Assembly (NCBI GenBank): GCA_937922805.1
Contig: CALAJV010000010.1
Location: forward strand, 417,610 to 481,609
DNA: 64,000 nt
Source: an uncultured Acidimicrobiales bacterium
GTDB lineage: Bacteria > Actinomycetota > Acidimicrobiia > Acidimicrobiales > SZUA-35
Direction: 5' to 3'
Below, in pieces: positions 25,637 to 34,180 of the stretch; position 1 is the first letter of the stretch; every line of letters begins with the position of its first letter. Below the pieces are notes generated by a model that had not been told where the DNA came from, ran no database searches, and saw only the letters and a program-made list of their open reading frames with translations. The translations under genes were made by a program, and so were the position numbers.

Positions 25637-27490
25637 CTAACTTTCAGCCGCCGACCCAGTCACTCGTCCCGGAAAGCACTGATCGGGTCCCAGATCCCGT
25701 TCGTCGCAGTAGGCCTGCGCTTTGCTGCGATCTTCGCCGAACCCATCAACGTAGAAGTTCCAGAACGGTAGGCCGTCTTGTTCGCCTCGGCTACTCAAGC
25801 TCAGCTTCAGCTCGCTGTGGCCAGCATCAAGAAGCTGGTCGAATTGTCGCAGAGCTTGAGGCCAGTTGCTTGGCACCGACCGGACCGATGCGAGGTTTAC
25901 TCGATATCCGGGTTCTGGGGGGCCGGGACTTATATAGATATCGACCCCGCTACTTATGACCGATGTTGTTTCATCCACAACTTCGACCGTCAACTCAAAG
26001 CGTCCCGGGCTGGTAGGGAAGAAGACCGGGACTGAGTCCTCCAAATCGGTAACCGCCTCACCATCAAGCAAAATTTGGTATTGCCTGTCATCGATGCTGG
26101 CAATCTCACGCTCGCCAGAGCTGTCGATAAGTGATAAGGCATAGCGCCGGTCAACCACGAGCGGACCGATTTGGGCTTGGCGTACGTCAAGCGTTGGCCC
26201 AACAGTTGTTGCTTCGCTGTCATCGCTCGACACAGATGAACTAAGCAGATATTCATCGTTGTCGTCTGAACCCTCCTCGGCGCTGCTTTGGGCCTGGTCG
26301 GCAGCGCCCTGAAGCTGAGGGATAGCAAACCACGCCACCGCGGCGAGCAACAGGATTGCGCCAGCACCGACGGCGGTTATAAGCAGCGGCCGCCGTTCGG
26401 ACTTGGCTTCTCGCGACCCGGCGTTGATGGGGGCGATCATCGGTATTTTGCTACCCGGCTGGGCGGGGTCATGACTAGGCCCGGTCACAGCGTTCGTAGA
26501 TGCGTTCACTGGTGGATTGGCCGATTCGGAGGCTGAATCAACGCTGGATTGACCAGCTGGTAAACCATCCGGATTTGAAACCTTGTTGGGATACCTCGAA
26601 GTTGTTGCACCGCCGTCAACCAGAAATTGTTCGGTATCGGCTGTTCTGTTCGTTACCGTGCCCTTACCGCTGGCCAAATCTTCGAGGGCCTGCGCCAGGT
26701 GGTCAGCGGTTTGGTATCGACTACCGACATCGTGAGCTAAGGCGAGTCGTAACACCTCGGCTAAGGGCGCTGACACCCCAAATTGAGAGGCATCGGGCGG
26801 ATCGGTCGTAACCACCCGATTGATGAGCGTCCATACCGAATCGTCGGACGGACTCACGAACGGTGCTCGCCCGGTAGCTAGGGCGAACAACGTGGAACCA
26901 AGTGAGTAGATGTCTGACTGAATGGTTGCCTCACCGCCGTTCAGCACCTCGCGGCTGGCGTGGTTGACGCTAGCGGTGAGAATCCCAGCGGTGGTTTTCG
27001 ACGCGCCATCGACTCGGGCGATACCAAAGTCGGCGAGCGCTGGTTCGCCGTATTGGGACAGCAGGATATTTCCCGGTTTGACGTCGCGGTGAATTACGCC
27101 AGCCCCGTGCGCAACTCCGAGCGCTTGCGCTATTTTTTTGCCGATCTGAACCGTCTCGACTTCGGTAAACCGACCACGCTCTTCGATTTGGTCGGCCAGA
27201 GAACCGCCCTGACGATGTTCCATTATCAAGTAGGGCCGATCGTCCTCGGTGAGTCCCCGACCATGGACGACAACGATATTCGGATGGTCAGAAACGGCGC
27301 CGATAGCGCGGCACTCGCGCTCGAAACGACGAAAGGTATCGGGGTCTTCCAGCGCTTGGAACAGCACTTTAACTGCGACCTTGCGGCCGAAGGCTAGCTG
27401 CTCCGCCAAATAGACATAGGCTGAACCACCACGATCAAGTAACGTGGCCGGACCAAGCCCCTCAATGCCGAGATTTATTCCGTCCGTCAC
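25637..27490 (-). CDS. Membrane Ser/Thr protein kinase with SPOR-like extracellular C terminus
   Basis: The protein has 617 residues. The cytosolic kinase has K41 in VAVKVLF, the catalytic loop IHRDVKPGN with HRD at 134-136, and DFG at 154-156. A disordered linker follows, then one membrane helix at ~368-390. Outside lie an Ig-like beta region and a C-terminal ~75-residue segment (YRVNLASVRSVPSNWPQALR; later FYVDGFGEDRSKAQAYC) that resembles a SPOR domain, which binds denuded peptidoglycan. Actinobacterial kinases of this shape usually carry PASTA repeats instead. A leaderless promoter (TAGTGT, seven bases, GTG) fixes the start. It probably senses the cell wall; this is inference. Confidence 0.83.
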   Translation of the reverse strand: MTDGINLGIEGLGPATLLDRGGSAYVYLAEQLAFGRKVAVKVLFQALEDPDTFRRFERECRAIGAVSDHPNIVVVHGRGLTEDDRPYLIMEHRQGGSLADQIEERGRFTEVETVQIGKKIAQALGVAHGAGVIHRDVKPGNILLSQYGEPALADFGIARVDGASKTTAGILTASVNHASREVLNGGEATIQSDIYSLGSTLFALATGRAPFVSPSDDSVWTLINRVVTTDPPDASQFGVSAPLAEVLRLALAHDVGSRYQTADHLAQALEDLASGKGTVTNRTADTEQFLVDGGATTSRYPNKVSNPDGLPAGQSSVDSASESANPPVNASTNAVTGPSHDPAQPGSKIPMIAPINAGSREAKSERRPLLITAVGAGAILLLAAVAWFAIPQLQGAADQAQSSAEEGSDDNDEYLLSSSVSSDDSEATTVGPTLDVRQAQIGPLVVDRRYALSLIDSSGEREIASIDDRQYQILLDGEAVTDLEDSVPVFFPTSPGRFELTVEVVDETTSVISSGVDIYISPGPPEPGYRVNLASVRSVPSNWPQALRQFDQLLDAGHSELKLSLSSRGEQDGLPFWNFYVDGFGEDRSKAQAYCDERDLGPDQCFPGRVTGSAAES

Positions 27491-27497
27491 CCGAGTT

Positions 27498-27503
27498 ACA
27501 CTA
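27498..27503 (-). promoter_or_regulatory. -10 box of leaderless kinase promoter
   Basis: Minus-strand TAGTGT is seven bases before the GTG at 27490. Confidence 0.55.
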
Positions 27504-27595
27504 GTCGACTGCTTTAGTCGGTAGTTCTCGGATCAGGCCGATTCGACTAGGAGTAGCTGGTTTGTAAACTGAGATAGCAAGAGCATCGGACGGTT

Positions 27596-28807
27596 CTAGC
27601 TGGCTGGAAGTCCGACCAAGCGCCGTTGGTTCGGGGCTGGGAATCGAGGCTTAACCACCGCTGAGCCTAACAGAGCTTGTAGTCGTTCGATTTCGACGTT
27701 TACCAACGCTGTTTGGCTTCGACTGAGAGGCAAGTAGTTCTCGGTCACGATCGAGCCATCGATGCGCTGATTCCAGCTGCCAACGATCGAACCGTTGACC
27801 CAAATTGTTGGGCCGATATTGCCGTTCCGGTCGACTATTTCCGAGGCTATTGACGGGTCAAGGTACCAGTCGCGGTCTTTCCAACCCATTGAGGTAGGGT
27901 CCAAACCTGGGAGCAACGCAGCCCATGGTTGGTCCGCATCATTAGCAGCGACCGTTGTGTCGTGGCTGCTGAGCCAGCCAGAGCTGGTCGGAAGCTGCAC
28001 TTCAACGGCACCGCAATCAGCCAAAGCGGCAGTCACATCTCGCTTCGTCATCCCAGTCCACCACACGATGTCGGTAAATGTTCCGGGGCCGAATCGTTGC
28101 AGCCATCTGTCGACCAGGTCGGCTTTATCCTGGCGCTGAGTATCAGGATCGGGTGTCTCGTTTGGAAATCCTTTTAGCCACTGTGTGGCCGCAACCCATG
28201 AATAATTTGAGGCGGTCCACGACCCAACCGGTCTCGTTCGAACGAGGCGGGCCTCGAACCCAGCTTGGACCACGATCCGAGTATGGGCGTTGACGCTCAC
28301 TGAATGCTTCGTATTCGGACCAAGCACGATTGGAAAAGCGAGCCGGGGGAGTCGTTTGCCAATCTCTATTGACGGTAGCGGTCCCATTTCGCTTGTTAGC
28401 GCCTCGATTTCAGATATGGCCTCATCAAGCCAAGCCTCGGGTCGCCCAAGAACCTTGAGTAGTCGCCGACGCTCGGCGGCGGCAATTTTGATCGTGACCG
28501 CTGAGTGCATCATGGTTGCTGTTTCGGCTGAGACAACCCAAATCGTTCGTCGCATCCCGTGGTGGCGAACTACTGAAGGATTTTGGTACAGCCCACGATC
28601 TATGTCGCTGAGGGCAATACCGTGACAGCGGGCCGCTATCGAGAGATAAACGCTGGCCGGGTCGCTGCTGTGCAGAGCGACCAATGAATCGGCAACGGTG
28701 CCAACCAAATTTGTGGTGGGTGCTGAACTGACGCATCGATGACCGGGTGTCAAAAGGTGGCGAATACCAAGCCGTTGCTTGCGTTCGTTGATGCTGATCC
28801 TTGTCAT
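27596..28807 (-). CDS. Winged-helix DNA-binding domain protein (HTH_42/YcaQ-like)
   Basis: The 403-residue protein resembles the winged-helix family that includes YcaQ/AlkX and AlkZ. Visible pieces are VADSLVALHSSDPASVYLSI, VRHHGMRRTIWVVS, WWTGMTKRDVTAALADC and the C-terminal GPTIWVNGSIVGSWNQ. YcaQ and AlkZ are DNA glycosylases for crosslinks and bulky adducts, so a DNA-repair role is possible but not shown. Minus-strand TACGCT (28817-28822) is six bases before an in-frame TTG (28810) and nine before ATG 28807, so the mRNA is leaderless or nearly so. Confidence 0.72.
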   Translation of the reverse strand: MTRISINERKQRLGIRHLLTPGHRCVSSAPTTNLVGTVADSLVALHSSDPASVYLSIAARCHGIALSDIDRGLYQNPSVVRHHGMRRTIWVVSAETATMMHSAVTIKIAAAERRRLLKVLGRPEAWLDEAISEIEALTSEMGPLPSIEIGKRLPRLAFPIVLGPNTKHSVSVNAHTRIVVQAGFEARLVRTRPVGSWTASNYSWVAATQWLKGFPNETPDPDTQRQDKADLVDRWLQRFGPGTFTDIVWWTGMTKRDVTAALADCGAVEVQLPTSSGWLSSHDTTVAANDADQPWAALLPGLDPTSMGWKDRDWYLDPSIASEIVDRNGNIGPTIWVNGSIVGSWNQRIDGSIVTENYLPLSRSQTALVNVEIERLQALLGSAVVKPRFPAPNQRRLVGLPAS

Positions 28808-28816
28808 CAACTAGCT

Positions 28817-28822
28817 AGCGTA
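28817..28822 (-). promoter_or_regulatory. -10 box for the winged-helix gene
   Basis: TACGCT on the minus strand, six bases before TTG 28810 and nine before ATG 28807. It is divergent from the box at 28886. Confidence 0.45.
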
Positions 28823-28885
28823 CTCGGGCTAATCGGTGGAGGCCGGGAAGTTCGCTGGTCCAAATAGTTGACCTTCGGGTACCGA

Positions 28886-28891
28886 TAGGCT
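28886..28891 (+). promoter_or_regulatory. -10 box of leaderless Gp157-like gene promoter
   Basis: TAGGCT is seven bases before ATG 28899. Confidence 0.55.
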
Positions 28892-28898
28892 TATCAGC

Positions 28899-29426
28899 AT
28901 GGCTGACACTGATGATAACTCTGCGACCGTGGCGCCGTTTCCGACTGCTGAAACGACGGTCGATGAACCAAGCACCGACCCTGAACAGAACTGGGATCTA
29001 ACCACCGCTGAGCCTGGCTCGGCGATGGCTAGGTGGAAGGCGCTAGAGCAGGCTCGAAGCGAAGCGCAACAAGAGTTCGAAACGCAGATCGAGCCATTCA
29101 AAGCTCACTTTGAAGCAACCGTCGGGCCAATCGATGACCAGCTTGAGGCGATAGAACAATGGTTCCTAGCTCACGCCGCCGAAACTAACACCGACTCTTT
29201 CGACAGCGAAGCTGGAAGAGTGACCGTCGCAACTCGACAGACTCCAAAAATAACTGACGCTGAGTCATTTTTTGCTTGGGCGGCATCGAGTAACAATGTC
29301 GGACTCTTGCAGAAGCGAATTAGCGTCACGCAGTTTCGAGAGTTCGCAAAATCAAACCCTGAACAAACCCCACCTGGGGTCACTATTGAGGCGGCTCAGT
29401 CGATCAAATTCAAGTCGGCAGATTGA
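28899..29426 (+). CDS. Siphovirus Gp157/Gam-like protein
   Basis: The 175-residue soluble protein has an acidic N terminus and a helical middle (EQARSEAQQEFETQIEPF). Next comes a segment in which a helix ends in WFLAHA, then SEAGRVTVATRQTPKITD, then ESFFAWA and a lysine/arginine helix. That order (helical pair, a beta hairpin reading GRVTV, then a terminal GVTIE) matches phage Gp157 and Gam-type proteins, which bind DNA ends or block host nucleases. The match is by eye. No other phage gene is near, so it is either a domesticated phage gene or a distant relative. Confidence 0.45.
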   Translation: MADTDDNSATVAPFPTAETTVDEPSTDPEQNWDLTTAEPGSAMARWKALEQARSEAQQEFETQIEPFKAHFEATVGPIDDQLEAIEQWFLAHAAETNTDSFDSEAGRVTVATRQTPKITDAESFFAWAASSNNVGLLQKRISVTQFREFAKSNPEQTPPGVTIEAAQSIKFKSAD

Positions 29427-29457
29427 CGCTCGTTGACGTATACGAATCGCGGCCGCG

Positions 29458-30753
29458 TTGGCCAATAAAATCGCCCCCAAGCAACAACGTCGGTCTCTAT
29501 TCGCGGTCGGCGTCCAGTTCTGGATCAATGGCACCGTCTATGCATCGGTCATTCCTCGCCTTCCGGAAATACGCGACCAAGTTGGCGCGTCAAAGTCGAC
29601 GCTTGGCCTTGCCTTAACGCTGGCCTCAGTCGGGGGTTTGATCGGCAGTGCTAGCTCGAGCACCCTGATCCGCAAACTGGGGTCGCGGTCAGTGATTCTG
29701 ATTGGAACCGCAGTCATGCTGGCGAGTCTTCCGCTAGTCAGCTACACCCAATCGGTTGCAGCGCTTGCGGTTGTCCTCGGTATTGTCGCTTTCACCGATG
29801 TTGGCGTTGACATTGGTATGAACCTTCAAGGTTCGTGGCTTAGCGCCAACCGGAACGTTTCGGTAATGAACCGACTTCACGGTCTTTGGAGCCTCGGTAG
29901 CGTAGTTGGCGGGGTCCTAGCCGCCCAAGCGACTGCCAATCAGATCAGTCTGCAAACCCACCTTATTGCTGTCGCCGTTTCGCTCGCTATGGTCGAAATT
30001 GGAGTCGGATTCTCCTTACTTGGTCGTCACCAGTTTCCCGGTGATGGTGAGTTGGGCCATGCCGGACCTGATCATCAAACCGATCCAGGCACCGCTGACC
30101 TATCTGGTTCATCGAAGGCAGATGATGTTCAGGAGCGAACCAACGGATCGGTTGGTCGCAACGTCGCCTTGGTGCTGGCGGCCCTTGGAGCTGCAGCTAT
30201 TGCAATGGAAATGACGACGACCGATTGGGCATCGTTCCGCCTCGGCGATGACCTTTCGATTGGTACCGAACAAGTCGGGTTTGGGTTCGTTGCGTTCACC
30301 TCCGGGATGGTTGTTGGAAGATTCTCGGGCGATTGGATCGAATCACGAATTGGAACCCGAGTTTTGGTCCGGTCAGCCGCGGTTCTAGCTGGAACTGGGA
30401 TAGCGATCGCCACCCTCATTCCTAGAGACTGGCTCGACCCATCGGGACACCTGGCGGTGTCACTGCTCGGATACTTTGTCGCCGCTCTTGGTGTCTCGGT
30501 GATATTTCCACAGCTCTACGATGCAGCGGCCAAGGCGCCGGGGCCGCCCGGACGGGCCTTGGGTGCCATGACTGCGGGGTCACGAGTAGCGACTCTGATA
30601 CTACCGGTCGTTGTCGGAGTGCTCGCTGACAGCCAACTTTCGGTTGGAGCTGCTGTTGCCCTAGTGACGTTGCCCGGTTGTGCGCTGATCTTCATTTTGC
30701 GAACAACCACCGGGCAGCCGCAGCCGGCAGGAGAGACTCGATCCCTCCACTAG
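29458..30753 (+). CDS. MFS transporter, YbjJ/FucP-like
   Basis: The 431-residue membrane protein has about 12 helices in two halves split by a polar loop (residues ~195-230). GVQFWINGTVYASVIPRLPEI opens the first helix, and GVDIGMNLQGSWLSANRN near residue 120 is a family feature of YbjJ-type proteins. The fold indicates export or import of a small solute; the substrate is unknown. The start is uncertain. TTG 29458 gives a short polar N terminus before helix one, but no clear ribosome site or leaderless box is present. Confidence 0.8.
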   Translation: MANKIAPKQQRRSLFAVGVQFWINGTVYASVIPRLPEIRDQVGASKSTLGLALTLASVGGLIGSASSSTLIRKLGSRSVILIGTAVMLASLPLVSYTQSVAALAVVLGIVAFTDVGVDIGMNLQGSWLSANRNVSVMNRLHGLWSLGSVVGGVLAAQATANQISLQTHLIAVAVSLAMVEIGVGFSLLGRHQFPGDGELGHAGPDHQTDPGTADLSGSSKADDVQERTNGSVGRNVALVLAALGAAAIAMEMTTTDWASFRLGDDLSIGTEQVGFGFVAFTSGMVVGRFSGDWIESRIGTRVLVRSAAVLAGTGIAIATLIPRDWLDPSGHLAVSLLGYFVAALGVSVIFPQLYDAAAKAPGPPGRALGAMTAGSRVATLILPVVVGVLADSQLSVGAAVALVTLPGCALIFILRTTTGQPQPAGETRSLH

Positions 30754-30765
30754 GGCTCCGGCGAG

Positions 30766-30771
30766 TAGGAT
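30766..30771 (+). promoter_or_regulatory. -10 box of leaderless membrane-protein promoter
   Basis: TAGGAT is six bases before ATG 30778. Confidence 0.55.
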
Positions 30772-30777
30772 AAACCC

Positions 30778-31230
30778 ATGGAATCGAGCCAATCCCTGGG
30801 TTCAGTCGACCCGTCCAAAAAAGATTGGGACGACATGACCGCCGACACTGGTCTCGGGTCGCCATCAAAGCCGGGTGGCGCTCGTTCTGCTGTGGCTATC
30901 GGGCTGTGGACGCTGGCAAGTCTTCCACTTATCGCCAGCATCTTGTTAGCATCTCTGACAATTCGGTCACGATTCGAAAATGGTGAGTGGCCGTCTTACA
31001 ACCAGCCAGATCCGAAAGTGTTCGGCTTTCACTATGACCTGGCGCTCGTTGGGTTTCTGGCTGCCTTTGCCGCCGCGCTTATCGTTCCAATAGTTGCCCT
31101 AGTTGCGTTCGCTACTGGTCATCGACGGGTTACGGTCCGACCGATGATTCTGGCTTTTGTTTCGTTCGCGTTGTATTTCCTATTCGTGCGGTTCGATATC
31201 GGCGGCGTCGGTACTTGGTTTGCTGATTAA
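30778..31230 (+). CDS. Small membrane protein of unknown function
   Basis: This 150-residue protein has an acidic polar N terminus of ~35 residues and three hydrophobic helices (SAVAIGLWTLASLPLIASIL, LALVGFLAAFAAALIVPIVA, PMILAFVSFALYFLFVRF). I recognise no family. The start is set by the TAGGAT box. Its TAA stop forms part of the -10 box of the next gene. Confidence 0.7.
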   Translation: MESSQSLGSVDPSKKDWDDMTADTGLGSPSKPGGARSAVAIGLWTLASLPLIASILLASLTIRSRFENGEWPSYNQPDPKVFGFHYDLALVGFLAAFAAALIVPIVALVAFATGHRRVTVRPMILAFVSFALYFLFVRFDIGGVGTWFAD

Positions 31231-31233
31231 CAT
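31228..31233 (+). promoter_or_regulatory. -10 box of leaderless nuclease promoter, overlapping a stop codon
   Basis: TAACAT, whose first three bases are the stop codon of the preceding gene, lies seven bases before ATG 31241. Confidence 0.55.
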
Positions 31234-31240
31234 TTGTTCG

Positions 31241-32170
31241 ATGTTCGACCGTGGTTGGCTGGCGTTCAGAAATCCGAATCGACACGTGGCTGTCCCTGGG
31301 GTGACGACTATCGCGTTGACTATTGTTGTGCCGATTCTTGCTGGTGGCTGCAGTTTCGCTGAGAATCTGGCCAACAGAGATCCATCTGGTGTTTCTAGTG
31401 AAGCTTCGGCCGAGGATTCACTAGGAGTCCCAACGGTTTCAGAAAACTGGGGGCAACCAGCATCGGTGGTTAGAGTAATCGACGGTGATTCGCTGGAGCT
31501 AGAGGTCGACGGTCAATCGATCGAAGTTAGGTTGCCTGGGCTGAACGCGCCCGAGTTATATACCAAGGACAACGACAAGACGTGTCAGGGACTTCGAGCG
31601 AAGGAAGCCCTCGAAGTAGCGGTTGAACCCGGCAACATTCGTTTCGAACCTGATACCAAGGATCGGTTTGGTCGCACGCTAGGACAGGTTTCGGTCGATG
31701 GTCGACTGTTGATCGAGCTGCTTATCGGCCAAGGGTGGGGACTCGCCACTGGTGGTGATGGGTTGCAACGAGAACTTATGAAGGCAGCAGCTAACGATGG
31801 ACGGGGGATTTGGGGAGATGGCTGTGGCCAAAAAGATTCGACTCTGCTGTCGATCGGCGAAACCCGGGTCGATGCTGAGGGGGATGACCGGTCGAACGTA
31901 AACGGTGAGTGGGTCGAGATCGCTAACGGTGGCACTGAGGAGATCGACTTATCGGGGTGGACAATTAGAGACGAAACGTTCGGTCACCGATTTCCGCTCA
32001 CTGGGCGCATGCAACCTGGAGCATTGCTACGTATCCGATCGGGCAACGGCACCGATACCGCGAATGAGATGTACCTAGGAGAGCGGTACCCGGTGTGGTC
32101 GAACAGTAGCGAGACGGTGGTACTCGTCGACCCAAACGGAGTGTTTACCGACTGGGCCTTTATCGACTGA
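31241..32170 (+). CDS. Thermonuclease-family lipoprotein with C-terminal lamin-tail domain
   Basis: This 309-residue protein is exported: a signal helix ends in the lipobox LAGGC. Residues ~70-190 form a staphylococcal-nuclease domain, with VIDGDSLELEV, the Arg in VRLPGLNAPEL, the Glu in GLRAKEALEVA and the second Arg in DRFGRTLGQV. A lamin-tail (LTD) beta domain follows (GEWVEIANGGTEEIDLSGW, FGHRFPL). Thermonuclease plus LTD is a common surface nuclease layout. It probably degrades extracellular DNA or RNA for nutrients. The leaderless promoter favours ATG 31241 over an upstream in-frame ATG at 31157. Confidence 0.88.
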   Translation: MFDRGWLAFRNPNRHVAVPGVTTIALTIVVPILAGGCSFAENLANRDPSGVSSEASAEDSLGVPTVSENWGQPASVVRVIDGDSLELEVDGQSIEVRLPGLNAPELYTKDNDKTCQGLRAKEALEVAVEPGNIRFEPDTKDRFGRTLGQVSVDGRLLIELLIGQGWGLATGGDGLQRELMKAAANDGRGIWGDGCGQKDSTLLSIGETRVDAEGDDRSNVNGEWVEIANGGTEEIDLSGWTIRDETFGHRFPLTGRMQPGALLRIRSGNGTDTANEMYLGERYPVWSNSSETVVLVDPNGVFTDWAFID

Positions 32171-32172
32171 GC

Positions 32173-32209
32173 GCCTCTGTTGAGAGCACTGTGTAGCCGG
32201 TTCAGAGGC
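32173..32209. terminator. Possible bidirectional terminator hairpin
   Basis: GCCTCTG (32173-32179) and CAGAGGC (32203-32209) form a 7-bp stem between the convergent nuclease and lipoprotein genes. The loop is long (23 bases) and there is no U-tract. Confidence 0.3.
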
Positions 32210-33282
32210 TATCCGGTTGGTTCTTGCGGGTCGAGTAGCCGCAGGTGGCATTCCTCCCAGTTGCCGCCTCCGATGTCGACGGTCTCATCGAAATCGAGTG
32301 ATTCGCCTGGCTTGAGCGTCTTGCCAAAAGCAAACGGAATCTCTCGCTGTCCGCTGGTGTCGAACACCTCAAGGCGGAGAAGATATTCGCGGGCTGAATC
32401 GCCATTGTTCGTGACTTTGCCGACGACATGGGCGTTGCCATCAACAAATTCGCACGTTGTGACCTCGACGTCACGTTTCAGGCTGCCAGCGCTTTCATCA
32501 CTCGTTACGTCGCTACCTTCTTTTCGGCCAGCCTGGCGGGCTGCTGCTCGCACGTCATCGTGGGTAACCATTGGATCAGTCGATGGGATAACGCTCAAGG
32601 TAAAGATGGGCGCATTAATGGGATCAACACCGGTGCGAGTTATTAGTACATCGCCCTCGTCAAATGTTCTCTCTAACCGATCGCGCCCTGGGTCGTTAAT
32701 GAATTGCTCGACCTCAGGGCCAAACAACAGTTCAGATGGAAGGATCGTCAGCCGATAAACAGACCCGAAGTAAAGGTAACTAGAAGCGCTTGGGTCAAAC
32801 GAGAAGGCGTGGCCAGTGATGAGGCCTGATTCGTTGGTAGTAGCGGCAACAAACAGTAAAGGGTCGACGTTGTAGTAAGTAATTGGCAAATCGTTGATTG
32901 TGTCGGTTCTGCCGTTTTTCAAGGTCAGTTGGTCATCGAGAACAATTTCGGCGGCGGAAGACCAGAACTCAAATCCGGCTTCGAATTCTTCAATCGTGTT
33001 CTGACCAACGACTCCGACATCGGTGGGCGGGACCGAGTCATCTGATGGCTCTATTTGATCGGTACTACTCGTCGTCGAACTGGTCGTTGTCTCGGTTGTC
33101 TTACGGGGCAGCGACGGATCGCTCGACGGCGGCGAGGCTGATTCGGACACAAGTGTCGGTTGAGATCCGCAAGCGCTAAGGATGAGACAAACAGCGAAGA
33201 CGAAGCAGGCATAGTGCATGGCCAACCGCAGGGGTGCGGGCGCGGTCGCTCTCGGGTTTCGTCTGTTGTTTGCACGGCCCAT
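32209..33282 (-). CDS. Lipoprotein of unknown function with FxLYD-like C-terminal domain
   Basis: The 357-residue lipoprotein starts at ATG 33282. A basic N terminus is followed by a hydrophobic helix and the lipobox ILSACG. A Ser/Thr/Pro-rich spacer follows, then an alpha/beta region of unknown type. The C-terminal ~85 residues (CEFVDGNAHVVGKVTNNGDSA, then REYLLRLEVFD and LKPGESLDF) look like an Ig-like FxLYD module. An in-frame start at 33366 would add 28 residues and overlap the upstream gene. A later ATG just before the hydrophobic helix (MHYACFV) is also possible. The function is not known. Confidence 0.65.
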   Translation of the reverse strand: MGRANNRRNPRATAPAPLRLAMHYACFVFAVCLILSACGSQPTLVSESASPPSSDPSLPRKTTETTTSSTTSSTDQIEPSDDSVPPTDVGVVGQNTIEEFEAGFEFWSSAAEIVLDDQLTLKNGRTDTINDLPITYYNVDPLLFVAATTNESGLITGHAFSFDPSASSYLYFGSVYRLTILPSELLFGPEVEQFINDPGRDRLERTFDEGDVLITRTGVDPINAPIFTLSVIPSTDPMVTHDDVRAAARQAGRKEGSDVTSDESAGSLKRDVEVTTCEFVDGNAHVVGKVTNNGDSAREYLLRLEVFDTSGQREIPFAFGKTLKPGESLDFDETVDIGGGNWEECHLRLLDPQEPTG

Positions 33283-33298
33283 CGTCGCAACCGCTCTG

Positions 33299-33892
33299 TT
33301 ACTTGACCCAGTGGAAACAAAACGGAACGCGGTACCACTCGCCTCGGTTGGCGGCGATCCCGGCAATTATCGTCAGCACCAAAGAACCGATCGATACCGC
33401 CATTAAACCCATGATGACAAGGAAGTAACCGGCAACAAAGACCGCAGCCGCAACCTCGGTAGAGACGATTGCAATCAGCGCCGCCCCACCGAAGAAAACG
33501 ACCAGGGACCCAAAGACAACAACCATGACGGTCAGAAACAAATTCAGCGCCTCAGCGGCATGATGGCGAACGAAGGGACTCTGATCTCGTTTGGTTATAT
33601 AGATAATCAGCGGAGCCAGACCCGACGCAACTAGCCCCAGTAAGTGGGCGAGCATCCCCATGGTGCGATCATCACTGGAAATGCCGCTCGGGTGCGGAAC
33701 TTCGTACGCTGGTCTGCCGGGTGGCTGAGCGCCTTGATAGCCAGCACCGGCCATAGGGCCAGCTGGCGCCGACGGCGGGTTTGAGAGCCATTGGCTCCCG
33801 TCCCAGTATCGCTGGCCCAGCTCAGTCTGATACCAACCTGGAGGTGCAGGAGTCGCCCCGTCTCCAGACGCGCTTGAATCGATGTTAGCCAC
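33299..33892 (-). CDS. DUF2510/DUF4870 membrane protein
   Basis: The 197-residue protein has an N-terminal DUF2510 motif (PPGWYQTELGQRYWDGSQW), a proline-rich spacer and a DUF4870 (Tic20-like) region. The latter carries MGMLAHLLGLVASGLAPLII, KRDQSPFVRHHAAEALNL and three further hydrophobic stretches. This pairing is frequent in Actinobacteria; the role is unknown. The GTG start at 33892 has GAGGA only three bases upstream. The gene ends 16 bases before the lipoprotein start and they may be co-transcribed. Confidence 0.85.
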   Translation of the reverse strand: MANIDSSASGDGATPAPPGWYQTELGQRYWDGSQWLSNPPSAPAGPMAGAGYQGAQPPGRPAYEVPHPSGISSDDRTMGMLAHLLGLVASGLAPLIIYITKRDQSPFVRHHAAEALNLFLTVMVVVFGSLVVFFGGAALIAIVSTEVAAAVFVAGYFLVIMGLMAVSIGSLVLTIIAGIAANRGEWYRVPFCFHWVK

Positions 33893-34180
33893 TATTCCTC
33901 ATTTCGTTTACCGATTAGCCATACCCAGTGGGCAATACTCGTTGGCTCAGTTACCCGTCAGGCCAACTACCAGTTACGTCACGCACCAGTTCGGTCGTAT
34001 ACCCGCTGGCAGCATTGTAGCCGCCAGCTACCCGCGACGGATCTCGCCTCCAGGTTGGCCCTCGCCTCGGTTTACTCGGTCGGTTTTTGACGGACAGCTT
34101 GCTTGTTCTCGACTGTTCGGAGAATTTTCAGGTCGATTAAGAGGCGGTAACCGGCGTCCGGCTCTATCGTTGTTCTCACA

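Noticed and set aside
28868..28873. TTGACC as a -35 box 12 bases before the TAGGCT box
   Set aside because: The spacing is too short for a normal sigma-70 type promoter; similar TTGACC copies at 23348 and 37170 have inconsistent spacing.
28899..29426. Prophage remnant around the Gp157-like gene
   Set aside because: No integrase, capsid, terminase or attachment repeat is near; the flanking genes are ordinary chromosomal types.
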